Positions 22,851 through 34,513 of a stretch of 64,000 bases of DNA are shown here, in pieces. How positions within the stretch are numbered: position 1 is the first letter of the stretch; each line of letters starts with the position of its first letter. Made by a program: the position numbers and the translations under genes. The notes under the pieces are model-generated. The model was not told the origin of the DNA and ran no database searches. It saw nothing but the letters and a program-made list of their open reading frames with translations. This stretch comes from Leptodactylus fallax (Eukaryota > Chordata > Amphibia > Anura > Leptodactylidae): contig CAMRHE010000028.1 in NCBI GenBank assembly GCA_947044405.1, forward strand, positions 4,819,501-4,883,500, in the 5' to 3' direction.

Positions 22851-23815
22851 CCCTTGCCTCTCCTATACCAGTGGGGGCTGACCACTTACTTTAGATCTCC
22901 CAACATGCCTGCTATAATTAATACTTGCATTCCCATAGGCCTTTTCTCATGGCCTTACATTGTGCTCTTCGTCTGAAGGTACAGTGTTTGAGTGTATAGG
23001 GAATCACATAAATTTCCATGGGGAATGACAGAGGAATGACACAATGCAGATTGTGCAAGTACGAACAAGCAAATGCAAGTGTTTTCTTAATCAGATATAG
23101 GCCAAGAGAATGGACAGGTCCTTTTCAAATGGGTTTTATGAACTCAGAATAAATTGGTCAGGTTTGTATTGAGAGACAGCGCCACATCTGTCCATGGGTT
23201 GTGTCTGGCATTGCAGCTCATCAACATTGAAGTGAAAGAGTCTAGGCTGCAATACTAGACATTACCCTTGGACACGTGTGGCGCTGTTTATGGGAAAAAA
23301 ACAGCCAAATTTTTCTAACCTATGACAACCCCTTTAAATTGAGCTAAGCTGTTATGCCAGACACAGACCATAGACAAAGTGGTGCTGCTTCTGAATTAAA
23401 AAGCAAACACACATATCTAATGTCATACATTTCTGTTATGGGTGCCTATAATTTGGACCCCGTACAACAGTTATTTGCCCCTTAGTTTTGCAATATCTCA
23501 GAATAGAGCGCCCCCCCCCCCTTATATTTCTCTAAACAATCCACCAATAATAGTTAGCCATGAAGTCCTTTGACTTAGTCATTTACCATCAATGCAATAG
23601 AGTTACCTTATAGGGCCCCCAACCTATTGGACCCCTGGGAAGCTGCACAGGCTGCACCAGTGGTACAGTACGTATATTTGACCCTGACCCTTCCTTGCCA
23701 TGCTCCACCATACTCTGATTCCGGAGCAGGAAAAGAAGTGAATAATAACACACGAGCAAAGTTATGAAGAGTTACGCCTGATACATTTCTGTTATGTCTT
23801 TAAAGTCTTATATAA
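22851..23815. other. Intergenic with T2-like fragment
   Basis: CCTATGACAACCCCTTTAA at about 23319-23337 is a T2-type right end; the left partner is not clear. A C-run lies at about 23511-23521. No genes. Confidence 0.4.
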
Positions 23816-24089
23816 GGCCTCATGCACACATCCGTTTATTTTAGCCGCAATTGCGGATTCGCAATAAAATTATGGACTCATACATTTCAGTGGGCCCCTA
23901 TACACAGCTGTAGTTTTTGTGTCTGTCCCTCTGGGCCGAATGAAGAGCCACAAAATATGGAACAAGTCCTATACGGCTCTGTCAATTCATTTTCAATGTA
24001 TGAGTCAGTGAAAACTGCAGATGATCCACGGATAGCAATCCGTGTGTCATTCGTGCCGTTTTCACTGACCCGGTCATGTGCAGGAGGCC
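23816..24089. mobile_element. Diverged GGCCTCATGCACAC-type foldback MITE
   Basis: Left end TAA then GGCCTCATGCACACATCCG; right end GGTCATGTGCAGGAGGCC. An inner pair CGGATAGC / GCAATCCGTG is also visible. Overlapping frames on both strands are foldback translations. Right flank no longer matches the left TAA. Confidence 0.6.
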
Positions 24090-26445
24090 TCATACATACT
24101 GGTACCTTGAGTGTTAAAAGGGAGAAGAAACTTTAGCCGGGGACATAAAAAACATTTGCTTTTCATTAGGAAACTAGGACACCTATCAAATGTGGAACAC
24201 GTGAGTGCAAGAAGTGCGGGACACCCCCCTCTATATACAGAGGTATATTCCAGCATGTTATTATAGAACTATATATAGATATATATAGATATGATTACAG
24301 GACAGGTCTACCTGAAAATGTAAAGGGGTCGCCCAAAAAAATCAAAGAATTACACAGATGTGGACCTTGTGGATTGCAATATGGGCAAGGGTGACATCAG
24401 CGTCATTCGGTGACATCACAAGCTAAGCTATAGACATGGGACTGCAATGGATAAAATGGGTTCTAGAAGACGCAGTCACATGACACATATGGGTGTCTTC
24501 AGACGTTGGTTAATTTTGCACAGAAACTTCACAATCTCCGATGGAGAAGAAATGTTTCGAATCTGCAACAAAATGTGCATTATGTGAAGGGAGATTTTAT
24601 CAAGTGGGTAAATCACAGCACAGGCGAAACCACAAAAAAGCCGTGAGATTGACAGTAATGGCTTCTATTCATAGCACTGGTGAATGCTTTCCATGTATTT
24701 TCACGATAGAAGAGCCGGAGCCCAATGAGAACCACATGATAGGAAAAGCTGAAATCAAAGTAACCAGAGAAATATTCCTTGTCAAAGCTACAAAAGTTCT
24801 AAATAGAATTATCCCATATTATAAAACCCGTAACACATGTCAGCAAAGACGGGCCTTAAAATAGTCAAAGATATACAATATTAAAAGAATATGACTGCAC
24901 TACGGCCATGATCCACTTTAACAGACTAAGGACCTATGGGCTCTCGGGCACTGCGCTGTCTGAAAGGTCAGTTCACTCCTGACTATTATATTACAGTACC
25001 TTGTTCTTTCAGGTCATCTTTGCCTGGGTTTCTGGTAGGTACTTGCAAGGAACGTGACCTTTTTTTTTTATTATTTGCTTTACATGATTATGGGACGGCC
25101 ATCTTGCCTGTGCTGTAGAGATTGCATTACAGCAAAAGTGTAGCAGTCAGAAGCAGATGGCTCTGTACACTGTGTAGTGTCCATATCACACTATTGCAGC
25201 TAGTTCCCATTCACTTGAAGGGTGCTGAGCTGCTTCCGGCTCCATACACTGTGCTGATAATAGCTGATCAGTGGCAGTGCCAGGTGCCAGACTCCAGTCT
25301 GACATTGATGATCTATGCTAATGACAATCTATTAATATTCAGTGGTGGAGAACCCCTTTAAACATTTTTTGATGTTAGCTTATAAAGTTAAGGATATGTA
25401 TTTTGTTTTCCACAATCATGTAGTGTGGGGTTCTCTTCCCCAATGCTCTAGGGGGTAACAGTCCTACTATCATGGCTGGTCCACTAAGTTAGCAGTGGGA
25501 GGTAGTTGGAGACTAGCTTTTTGTGCACCATTTGTCCGAGAGCATACAGAAGTCCAGGGAAGCAAACTGAGAACAGGCCAAATCTTGTGTACTGGAAGTA
25601 CCCAGAGGGGAGTCCCAGACTGGGGAGCATTCAATGGCATCTCAGTCCCCATTAAACATAGTTGTATGTTTTCCAAAAATTTGCAATTATACCTGCATTT
25701 TATGGGCCATTCACACACAGGATTCCTCCTCAAAATCAGCTCCAAATTCCAGACGGAATCTACCTCTCATTGTTTCAATGCAAGGTAGTGAGGCAGTTTC
25801 CTGCTTGATGTTACTGTGGATTCCGCAACTGATGTAGCCGTAGAACCCGTGGTGTGAGGCTTACGTGGATTAGCCCATGGCAGAAAGTCGAAGCTCTTCT
25901 TTGGGTTTCCATCACAGGCTCTATGGATTCGGAATAAGGAGAGGATTCTGCAGCGGAAGACTGAATCAATTTCCTCTCCAACCTCCTCCATGTGACCCTA
26001 ATCTTATACTCCTATGACCCTTTAAATTTTAGCCACAATTCTGCCCCATAGTTCACTGCTATCAGGAAACCTATCACTATTTCATGCTCTCTATGGTTAG
26101 GGTGTGTGATACTGCTGACAGGTTCCCTTTAAAAACATTTCCAGACCAAAAAGAGTCTTTATGTGTCTTTGCTCATCTCCTCATTCACACTAGAAGGTGA
26201 TGTTTGCTGAAATAATTTGTCCCTGCCTGTTACATTAACCTTCCACGTTCACACGTGTGTTTATTTATGGCTGCTGTGAAAATCTTCTAATTCTTTCACA
26301 ATTTACTTACAGATAAGAGCAGTTTCTTCTTTTCTTTACCTCCTTTTACGCAGATGCAGTTTTTGGAGCGCGGCAGGTTCACAGCACTGAATTCATTATC
26401 ACATCGGCAGATCTCCGCAGTATTAATTGCTATACAGTATAGCAG
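24090..26445. other. Intergenic, scattered repeat fragments, one odd frame
   Basis: 24320-24420 holds a T2-like start (AAAGGGGTCGCCC). 25080-25360 carries CATGATTATGGGACGGCC and ends GGAGAACCCCTTTAA, a partial relative of the 18436 family. 26118-26135 (CTGACAGGTTCCCTTTAA) is a lone T2 right end. The frame at 24541-24864 is treated in the findings. No supported gene. Confidence 0.4.
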
Positions 26446-26472
26446 TATATATATATATATATATATATATAT
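26446..26472. repeat. (TA)n microsatellite
   Basis: Uninterrupted TA dinucleotides for about 27 bases. The 149-residue frame at 26354-26803 reads through it (IYIYIYIY) and is not a gene. Confidence 0.9.
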
Positions 26473-27246
26473 GCATAGTTGTGTGAAAAGTGTCATTAAC
26501 AGCCTGATGGTGATTCATTCACAAGGAGTCAACAATTGTGCAGCAAAGAAAAACCAAGGAGAATTTTTGCATTTTTACTATACAAGCCTTATTACTGAAA
26601 GAAGAGTCCTAAAACAGTTAAAGGGGTACTCCCATCTTGAAAATGTATGGCATATCCACAGATGTGGGTCCTACCTCTCGAGAGCAGGGATCCCTGACCC
26701 CCACTTTGCAACCGCTAAGATAGGAGGGTCCACCAAAGTTGTGCAGCTTTCTCCATTCATCTCTATAAGTATTCCAAAAATAGCCAAAGCTCCCTGCACA
26801 TGACTGTGTGCTTTGTTAGTGTGCTAGCCATCTTTTCCATGACTAGCACACTGATCTATTAATCTCTATGACCCCATACACACACCCATGTATTATGACG
26901 GCCTATGTATGGGGTCGTGAGCCGGGGGCAAATCTCAAGACAGGTCATACTTCTTTCCGTTCTGCGTCTCAAGCTCACTGAGAGGAGTGAATGGTGCTGA
27001 GGAGGCACAGGCGGCACACGGATGTCATCTATGTTCTGTACATGCTAGTTTTAAACATGGACCAGGCACATGCACACTGTGGTGTACGTGTAGCCTAAGG
27101 CTGTCTGCTTGACTCTTTTCAGAACACCTGTAGACATGAATGGAGGGACTGTGCATGCACAGCAAATGGGCTGTGAAATGGGGGTCAGGGACACCATTCT
27201 CAAGATAGGTGCAGGTCCCTAGGATGGGACCCGAATCTTTAATACC
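26473..27246. mobile_element. Degenerate T2-like element later hit by an LTR
   Basis: AAAGGGGTACTCCCATCTTG at about 26621 begins a unit containing GTGGGTCCTACCTC and GATCCCTGACCCCCA. Mirrored text (GGGGTCAGGGACACC, GGTCCCTAGGATGGGACCC) occurs at 27180-27230, and CCTTAAAATATC resumes after 27802. The arms probably belong to one long foldback interrupted by the LTR. Confidence 0.5.
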
Positions 27247-27798
27247 TGTGACAGGACCAGGGGCAAAGTGGTAGAAGGAGTATACATTTCTCCCAGGTTC
27301 CTGTCATATTCCTTCTAAAAGCACCTGGAAAAGGTGTGATCCTTGCTGGAGGGTTTTATCTAAACCCTGGTAAAAGGTCTGGCGGTTGGAGTAAGTCGAG
27401 TTGGGTGTGGCTCTACTCCATTCAGCCACTTCAGGTTTTGAGTTGACTGGGGGTTAAATCCTTGGTTCCTGAAGTGTGCGCATATAAGGACAGACAGCAC
27501 ATGTGTATTTGGCTCTCTCTGCTCCTGGAAATATATTGTGAGTTAAACTGCTATGTTTTGTGTTTAGGGAGCTGTGCAGTAGGCCCAGCTCTCTCTAGTT
27601 AGTTACCTGCATTGTGTATTGTAGGTAGTGGCCCGACGGCTAGGAGTTTATTTTGTATTTTATTGTTTTGTTTTTCCTTCAACCACTAATAAAACTGGTT
27701 GCGGCCAGTTGCACCATACTGGACTGGACTCTAATTGTTGTGCCAAAAAGCGCTCGTCTATCTGAGGAGACGACGATTCCTGAGCTAATCCCGTTACA
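27247..27798 (+). mobile_element. Solo LTR of a retrotransposon
   Basis: Starts TGTGACAGGACC and ends CCCGTTACA (TG...CA, imperfect short inverted ends). It is flanked by the direct repeat TACC at 27243-27246 and 27799-27802. Inside, CATATAAG at 27481-27488 reads as a TATA box and AATAAA at 27688-27693 as a poly(A) signal, about 200 bp apart, the order expected of U3-R-U5. At 552 bp with no internal region, it fits a solo LTR left by LTR-LTR recombination. The plus-strand orientation follows from these signals. Family (Ty3/gypsy-like or other) is not decided. Confidence 0.78.
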
Positions 27799-27850
27799 TA
27801 CCCCTTAAAATATCTTTCCTATATGTACCATATAATGACATTGGGCTATA

Positions 27851-29233
27851 CAGTGGGGGAAAAAAAAGTATTTAGTCAGCCACCAATTGTGCAAGTTCTC
27901 CTATTTAAAAAGATGAGGCCGGCCTGTAATTGTCATCATAGGTAGACCTCAACTATGAGAGACAAAATGAGAAAACAAATCCAGAAAATCACATTGTCTG
28001 ATTTTTAAAGAATTTATTTGCAAATTATGGTGGAAAATAAGTATTCGGTCAATAACAAAAGTTCATCTCAATACTTTGTTATATATCCTTTGTTGGCAAT
28101 GACAGAGGTCAAACGTTTTCTGTAAGTCTTCACAAGGTTGGCACACACTGTTGCTGGTATGTTGGCCCATTCCTCCATGCAGATCTCCTCTAGAGCAGGG
28201 ATGTTTTGGGGCTGTCGCTGGGCAACACGGACTTTCAATTCCCTCCAAGGGTTTTCTATGGGGTTGAGATCTGGAGACTGGCTAGGCCACTCCAGGACCT
28301 TGAAATGCTTCTTACGAAGCCGCTCCTTCATTGTCCTGGTGGTGTGCTTGGGATCATTGTCATGCTGAAAGACCCAGCCACATTTCATCTTCAATGCCCT
28401 TGCTGATGGAAGGAGGTTTGCACTCAAAATCTCACGATACATGGCCCCATTCATTCTTTCATGTACACGGATCAGTCGTCCTGGTCCCTTTGCAGAGAAA
28501 CAGCCCCAAAGCATGATGTTGCCCCCCATGCTTCACAGTAGGTATGGTGTTCTTTGGATACAACTCAGCATTCACTCTCCCCCAAACACGACGAGTTGTG
28601 TTTCTACCAAACAGTTCTACTTTGGTTTCATCTGACCATATGACATTCTCCCAATACTCTTCTGGAACATCCAAATGCTCTCTAGCAAACTTCAGACGGG
28701 CCCGGATATGTACTGGCTTAAGCAGGGGGACATGTCTGGCACTGCAGGATCTGAGTCCCTGGCGGTGTAGTGTGTTACTGACGGTAGCCTTTGTTACGTT
28801 AGTCCCAGCTTTCTGCAGGTCAGTCACTAGGTTCCCCCCGTGTGGTTCTGGGATTTTTGCTCACCTTTCTTGTGATCATTTTGACCCCACGGGGTGAGAT
28901 CTTGCGTGGAGCCCCTGATGGAGGGAGATTATCAGTGGTCTTGTATGTCTTCCATTTTCTAATTATTGCTCCCACAGTTGATTTCTTCACACCAAGCTGC
29001 TTGCCTATTGCAGATTCAGTCTTCCCAGCCTGGTGCAGGTCTACAATTTTGTTTCTGGTGTCCTTCCACAGCTCTTTGGTCTTCACCATGGTGGAGTTTG
29101 GAGTGTGACTGTTTGAGGTTGTGGACAGGTGTCTTTTATACTGATAACAATGTCAAACAGGAGCCGGCCTCATCTTTTTAAGTGGGAGAACTTGCACAAT
29201 TGGTCGCTGACTAAATACTTTTTTTCCCCACTG
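27851..29233 (-). mobile_element. Tc1-like transposon, near full length
   Basis: Ends CAGTGGGGGAAAAAAAAGTA and its complement, flanked by TA at 27849-27850 and 29234-29235. The inverted repeats extend inward (AGTCAGCCACCAATTGTGC mirrored as GCACAATTGGTCGCTGACT). Total 1383 bp, including the transposase on the minus strand. This family differs from the CACGTGGACAAAATTG element at 7883. Confidence 0.95.
28068..29089 (-). pseudogene. Tc1 transposase with two frameshifts
   Basis: ATG at 29089 ([10 protein letters not shown]) begins a complete-looking domain order. First comes a helix-turn-helix paired-like N-terminus ([19 protein letters not shown]). The second frame carries WSDETK (first catalytic Asp). 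The third carries QHDNDPKHT and NPIEN with the DD34E spacing of 35 residues. It ends at the stop at 28068. Frame changes fall at C6 runs (G6 in the coding sense) at 28834-28839 and 28522-28527. Apart from these two slips I see no internal stop, suggesting recent loss. The product as read is not functional. Confidence 0.92.
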
Positions 29234-29268
29234 TATCTTGCTTTCTTCTCAATTCACACCCAAAGTAA

Positions 29269-29543
29269 GGCCGGGGCCCCACATGGCGTTTTACACTCCC
29301 TGTAAAATGGATGTGATTATAGCGAATCCCATCCACACATTGCATAAAAATATGCGCAGCGGACACACTGCAATTTCCGAAATCGTTGCGGTTTTGGAAA
29401 TCACAGCATGTCATTTATACCTATGGAAACACCGGCGGTTTCCCTATACGTATAATGGAAGCAGAAAGTCCGCAGACTCTGATGAGTTTCTGCTGCGTTT
29501 TTTTCCGCAGCACTTTTTTGCTGCAGGTCCGCTACGTGGAGCC
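29269..29543. mobile_element. Foldback MITE with GGGGCCCCAC ends
   Basis: Begins TAAGGCCGGGGCCCCACATG and ends CTACGTGGAGCCTTA. Interior CGCAGCGGACACAC and TTCCGCAGCAC blocks are partly mirrored. Related in its ends to 116-334. Target duplication unclear. Confidence 0.6.
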
Positions 29544-31308
29544 TTAGCTTAAAAGTAAAAATTCTGGCGGTTCATTGGAATTGTATGTGGATTTTGTGAT
29601 TCAGACGCAATATCAGATGCAACTTTGGTCCGCAGTTCTACTTCTGAAACCAGCAGAACCCTTTTGTTTCATTTCAAGAAACCCTTTTAAGTCACTCAAC
29701 AATATAAGGAGGCCGCTACATTATTGTGAAATTATTCTTATTGTCATCTTCTGTAGATAAGGGGAGTTTTGAGCCTTCTCAGGTAACTTTGCCAGAGGCC
29801 TAAATATAAGGGGTGTATTGGTTATAGTTGCAGCCGGCCCTGGTGCCCGATTGGGCCCAGTGACCACACATAAGCAAAGAGGAATGTAGAAAGGTGAAGG
29901 TCTTTTACTGCAGGGAAAAATTCCCCATGCTATCCTGTGGGAAGGGAATAAATGTCGTCAGTGGGAATCCAAAAAACCCTTTAAGGAATTCGCCTTAAAA
30001 CAGAGATAGCCCTTAAACCCCTTCATCGTAGGACATATATATCATAGTGTAATACTGTCCTAGTCTTGGTGGTAGGTAACACCGTCACTTCCTAGGTCTA
30101 GCAGACAACCCCCTGTCATCATTAGATCAACAATGCACTGCCCCCCATTTGAGGATTGTGTTTCCTGATGTAGAAGCATGGCTTCCATATTGGAGAGTTG
30201 CCATGGAAACCTAAGATGTAGTAATGCTATAATAACAGATTCATCCTGTACCTGTTCTTCATGCTTAGTTCACATGGAGGTAAACAGTTGTTTTCTTGGT
30301 TTATATGCTTTTTTGTGAGGAGACTGGCACATAAAGTGTCCATATATTATGACTGAAAGCCGGGCAGTTGTGGAACCATTCCACCAGGCCCGGAAAATTT
30401 GCCCACTTTTCCGCGATGCTGATAGGTCATGCTTTGGGTGAGTTGGCAACTATCAGTATGAACCAGTAGTCGTAGTCATGAGGCCTAGCAGGGAATTATG
30501 TCGCCATTACATCACTGATACCTGTGATCTGTGCATATAGAGATGTAAAAGAGATACACAACATGTCTTATCTGTTTCACAGATAAACCAGTATAGAATC
30601 TTCTCTATGGAAAGATTGCATTTGACTTTTTCCTATATTTGCACCTAAGCATTACCATAAAATTCACATCAGGTGATGACACTTTATCGTTGGCGTATCT
30701 GCCGCTACACCGACTGCTGTAATGTACTTGTATAAGTATACAGGTTCAGCAAACAGGATGAGATTTACCGAGGTGTCTAGACTCTTAAGTGGTGACAGTC
30801 ATGGTAGATGAAGAAATTTACTGAACAAATAGCCAGGGGAACGCTCTTAGCTGATGGGGGCTAAAAGTACATGTTTATTCAGAAGTTAGACATGACCTGG
30901 AAAGTCTTCTACTCCAGAATGGACATCAACTGGGGCAGTATGTAGAGATGGGGGGGCTTATAGCGAAGAATAGAACGAAACCCCCTTCCTCTGATGGATA
31001 ACATCACCACATCCCTAAACACCTGGGGCAGGTAGACATGATCTTTGGTTAGAGCTCTTGGAGCAGGAGATCTCTGCACAGGTTCTCACCACCCATTATA
31101 ACTAATTTGGTCTGGGCTCCCTTTTTCCAGGGGCCCAATAGCAGATGTATGGTCTGCTTTTTTGCTGCATATTTTGGATTCTGCTCAATCCACTCCTGGC
31201 TTTGGCTTTAGTAGTAGAATCATCTATTTCTAGCAAAGAGTGGATTATTTTTATTATGCGCATTATTGTGATTTTTATTATTGATTTATCAGTTGTATCT
31301 ATTGCTAA
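29544..31308. other. Intergenic, no clear feature
   Basis: 29995-30160 (CCCCTTCATCGTAGGACATA) is of interspersed-repeat type. Elsewhere no tandem array, foldback or domain. Confidence 0.35.
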
Positions 31309-31573
31309 GGTTAAGTTCACATCTGCACCTGGCTATCTGTTGTTCTGGTCTGTTGGTGGACCAGAGCAACGGACAGGCAGACCACTAAAATAGTGGTTAT
31401 AGAGCCTGATGGACGCCATTGGCTATAATATGGTCCGTCAGGTGTCTGTTGTTTGTAAACTGGAAGCAAGAGCTGAAAAAGCCGTGCGTGTAGGACTTTG
31501 TCATCTGCCAATTTCAGGCGGACACTGCGATGGAATCTCCAACGGAGACTTTGACGCAAATGTGAATGTGGCC
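31309..31573. mobile_element. Degenerate TTCACA-type MITE
   Basis: TAA then GGTTAAGTTCACATCTGC on the left; GCAAATGTGAATGTGGCC on the right. GGACAGGCAGACC and the GGCGGACAC region are loosely mirrored. The right flank (TGA) no longer matches. Confidence 0.6.
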
Positions 31574-32999
31574 TGACAAGGAACAGATTCGCTTTTATCG
31601 AAAATTATTATGATGATTGTGTTATGATTAATATTATTGTATTTTATTATCATCTGTCACTTACAGAGAGTGGAGTCACTGGGGAGATTTATCAATGATA
31701 TTGTGGCGAGGCCCTTTCTTACACCAAATGTGTGCCACAAACCTTACTTGCCACATTGTGCAAATCTAGGCAGCAGGGCGATGCACAACAGGGACACCTC
31801 GGGCCGACATATTCATTATAACTCACGTTTTCTGGTGTGAGTTATAATAGAAATCTATGTCAAGTCCTAACTTTGGTGCAGGGACATGAGGCAGATTTAT
31901 GAAGAGACCGGAACCTCATTCCTTACGCCAGTCAGGGCCTTTATTAAGACTGGCTTACAATATGCCAGTGTTAATAAATCTGCCCTACTGAGTCCACTTA
32001 CTGGCCACTTTTTCTGCTCTTCTGTTCCATTATAGGGATAGAAAAAAATTAAAACGCCATTGACGGACACCATTGATCCATTATATGACAGACACCAATT
32101 GATACCATTGACTATGACTCTGCTGCAATAGTACAGCAGATGACAGGTGTTTAAACATGGCACCTGCTCAGATGCTGGGTGGGCGAGCGCCATAGCCGCT
32201 GGTTCTCCATTGTTTTACACAGTTGAGACCTGGCCACAGTGCCTGCGATCTGAATCTTCTCTGATCATAAGCATTAACCCAAATATAACTGAGCCATCTG
32301 AAGCTGAGCGGCATGTGGGTGCCACCATGTTAAAGAGGATCGCCATCTCCCAAAGTGAGATGTTTCCACGACAGCTGAGAGCCTATTAGAGGCTCCCATG
32401 CTTGTCATTTCTATATTTTCCCCATAGTTTGCCAATGCTTTTTGCTATTTCACTTCCCAAAAAAATGAATGGTATAAATAAAAAGTACAACTGACCCCAC
32501 AGAAAAAGTTATGGTTGCCAGAATATGGTGATTCCAAGAATTTTTTTTTATTTTTCAAAGTTTCAGCTCTTTGTAAAGGTATTAAAAAATGACAAAAATT
32601 AGAGACACCTGGTATCGCTATGAACGGCAGTGAACGCTGTAAAAAAAAAAAAAAAGAAAATGGCGCCAGTGCAGTTTTTTTCTAACGCCACCCCATTTAG
32701 GATATTTTGCTATTTTCAGCTTCCGAATGCATCATACGAAATAATAAATGATGCCTTTATGAAATTGAATTTGTCCCACGAAAAAATAAGCTCTCGTATG
32801 GCTCTGTGTACAGAAAAAATAAAAATCCAAAATGCAAAAACAAAAAAAAAAGTTGTGGTGGAAAGGGTTAGCTATATATTTATTGTAATTATTCTTATTA
32901 TGAATTATTTGCGGGAGGATGACCACAATATTATTTATGAATTCTTGCATTGCTTCTTATTCTTTCTGGGATGATTATTTTAATTATTTATTTATTTAT
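31574..32999. repeat. Intergenic, AT-rich dispersed repeat in second half
   Basis: 31574-32430 shows no feature. 32430-32870 (AAAGTACAACTGACCCCACAG, GCCAGTGCAGTTTTTTTC, AAAAATAAAAATCCAAAATG) looks like an old interspersed repeat related in inverse orientation to 2990-3640. An A15-type run lies at about 32641-32654. Confidence 0.4.
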
Positions 33000-33036
33000 T
33001 AATTGGTGTTATTAATATATAATTAAATTAATTTGG

Positions 33037-33860
33037 AATGATTGCTCATTATGTTGCTATTATTAATATGTATATTACATAGTAGCGGTGTAATAGTATA
33101 ATAATATAATGCTACTAATATAATACAGCCATATTTGGCAATGATTGCTCATTATATTGCTATTATTAATATGTATAATGCATAGTAGCGGTGTAATAGT
33201 ATAATAATATAATACTAATAATATAATACTGTAATTGGCAATGATTGCTCATTATATTGCTATTATAAATATGTATAATACATAGCAGCGGTGTAATAGT
33301 AGTATAATAATATAATACTAATAATAGAATACTAATATAATATTGGCAATGATTGCTCATTATATTGCTATTATTCATATGTATAATAATATAATACTAA
33401 TAATATAATACTGTAATTGGCAATGATTGCTCATTATATTGCTATTATAAATATGTATAATACATAGCGGTGTAATAGTAGTATAATATAATACTAATAA
33501 TAGAATACTAATATAATATTGGCAATGATTACTCATTATATTGCTATTATTCATATGTATAATAATATAATACTAATAATATAATACTGTAATTGGCAAT
33601 GATTGCTCATTATATTGCTATTATAAATATGTATAATACATAGCAGCGGTGTAATAGTAGTATAATAATATAATACTAATAATATAATACTAATATAATA
33701 TTGGCAATGATTGCTCATTATATTGCTATTATTCATATGTATAATAATATAATACTAATAATATAATACTGTAATTGGCAATGATTGCTCATTATATTGC
33801 TATTATAAATATGTATAATACATAGTAGCGGTGTAATAATAGTATAATAATAATAAGATG
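33037..33860 (+). repeat. AT-rich tandem repeat with ~180-bp higher-order unit
   Basis: The anchor AATGATTGCTCATTATATTG recurs at 33037 (variant), 33140, 33240, 33346, 33422, 33524, 33598, 33706 and 33780. From 33240 the spacing alternates 106/76, 102/74, 108/74, so the repeating unit is a dimer of about 176-182 bp made of a long and a short monomer. The long monomers carry a GCGGTGTAATAGT island; the short ones lack it. The array ends about 650 bp before the FMNL2 start codon. Frames inside it are repeat translations. Confidence 0.95.
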
Positions 33861-34513
33861 CATGCACACATTGCCGTTTCTATTGCTGTTGCAGCTAATA
33901 CTGGAGCCCCTTCTCTATCAGTGATGTATTATATGTAGCCCCTGCTCTGTTCTGTGCCTATGGATGCCCGTGAATGATATAATAAGCTAATGTGTGCAGA
34001 TTTGCAGGAGCTGTCAGTCTGTCCTTGCATCCTGTGCTGCTGCCTTCACCTCTCCATAGACAGAGCTTGCAGGATCACTAGAGGGAGCCTCTGCCTCTTC
34101 CCTTGGACAATAAAGGGAGTTTCCATGTTGCATTCAGGCTGCTGCTGCTGCTGCCCTGAGCCTCTTGTGCTCCTCACACTAGCAGCCAGCAGCACCAAGC
34201 GGGGAGTGGTGTGCAAATTGTGCAACATGCAGATGCCATCCATGCCTCCCAGCCCTAGTCTAGGTATCAAGCTGGGCTTTTTCTGGAGGTCACCCAGGGC
34301 CAGGAAGGTGCAGGAGCCACCTATGTGCTAGAAGGAGCCTTGGATCTATTATTGCATTGGATTTGTTCCCATCTGTGCTGCTGCTCCTGGGCTTGGGATT
34401 GCTGGACACTTTGGGGAGGTGGAGAGAAGGACAAGCAGCTGTGTGTTGGTGACTTGTTAATTCCTGTGGCCAGGAGAGAGGTGTGGAGGTGGCCTTCACC
34501 CCAGCTGCTCATC
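33861..34513 (+). promoter_or_regulatory. FMNL2: FMNL2 5' flank and 5'UTR
   Basis: The composition shifts sharply from AT-rich array to balanced sequence here. TSS unknown; GATATAATAAG at about 33977 is the only TATA-like string. A (CTG)n/(GCT)n run lies at 34138-34154. An upstream frame opens at ATG 33990 and ends at TAG 34329-34331 (113 codons). It has further in-frame ATGs at 34125, 34227, 34233, 34242 and 34323, so any transcript starting upstream of about 34320 carries an uORF. The main frame is open back to TAG at 34256-34258 but has no in-frame ATG before 34514. Confidence 0.65.

Noticed and set aside
26354..26803. 149-residue frame
   Set aside because: Runs through a (TA)n microsatellite and a degenerate T2-like element.
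28138..28897. Plus-strand frames across the Tc1 element
   Set aside because: Antisense shadows of the transposase.
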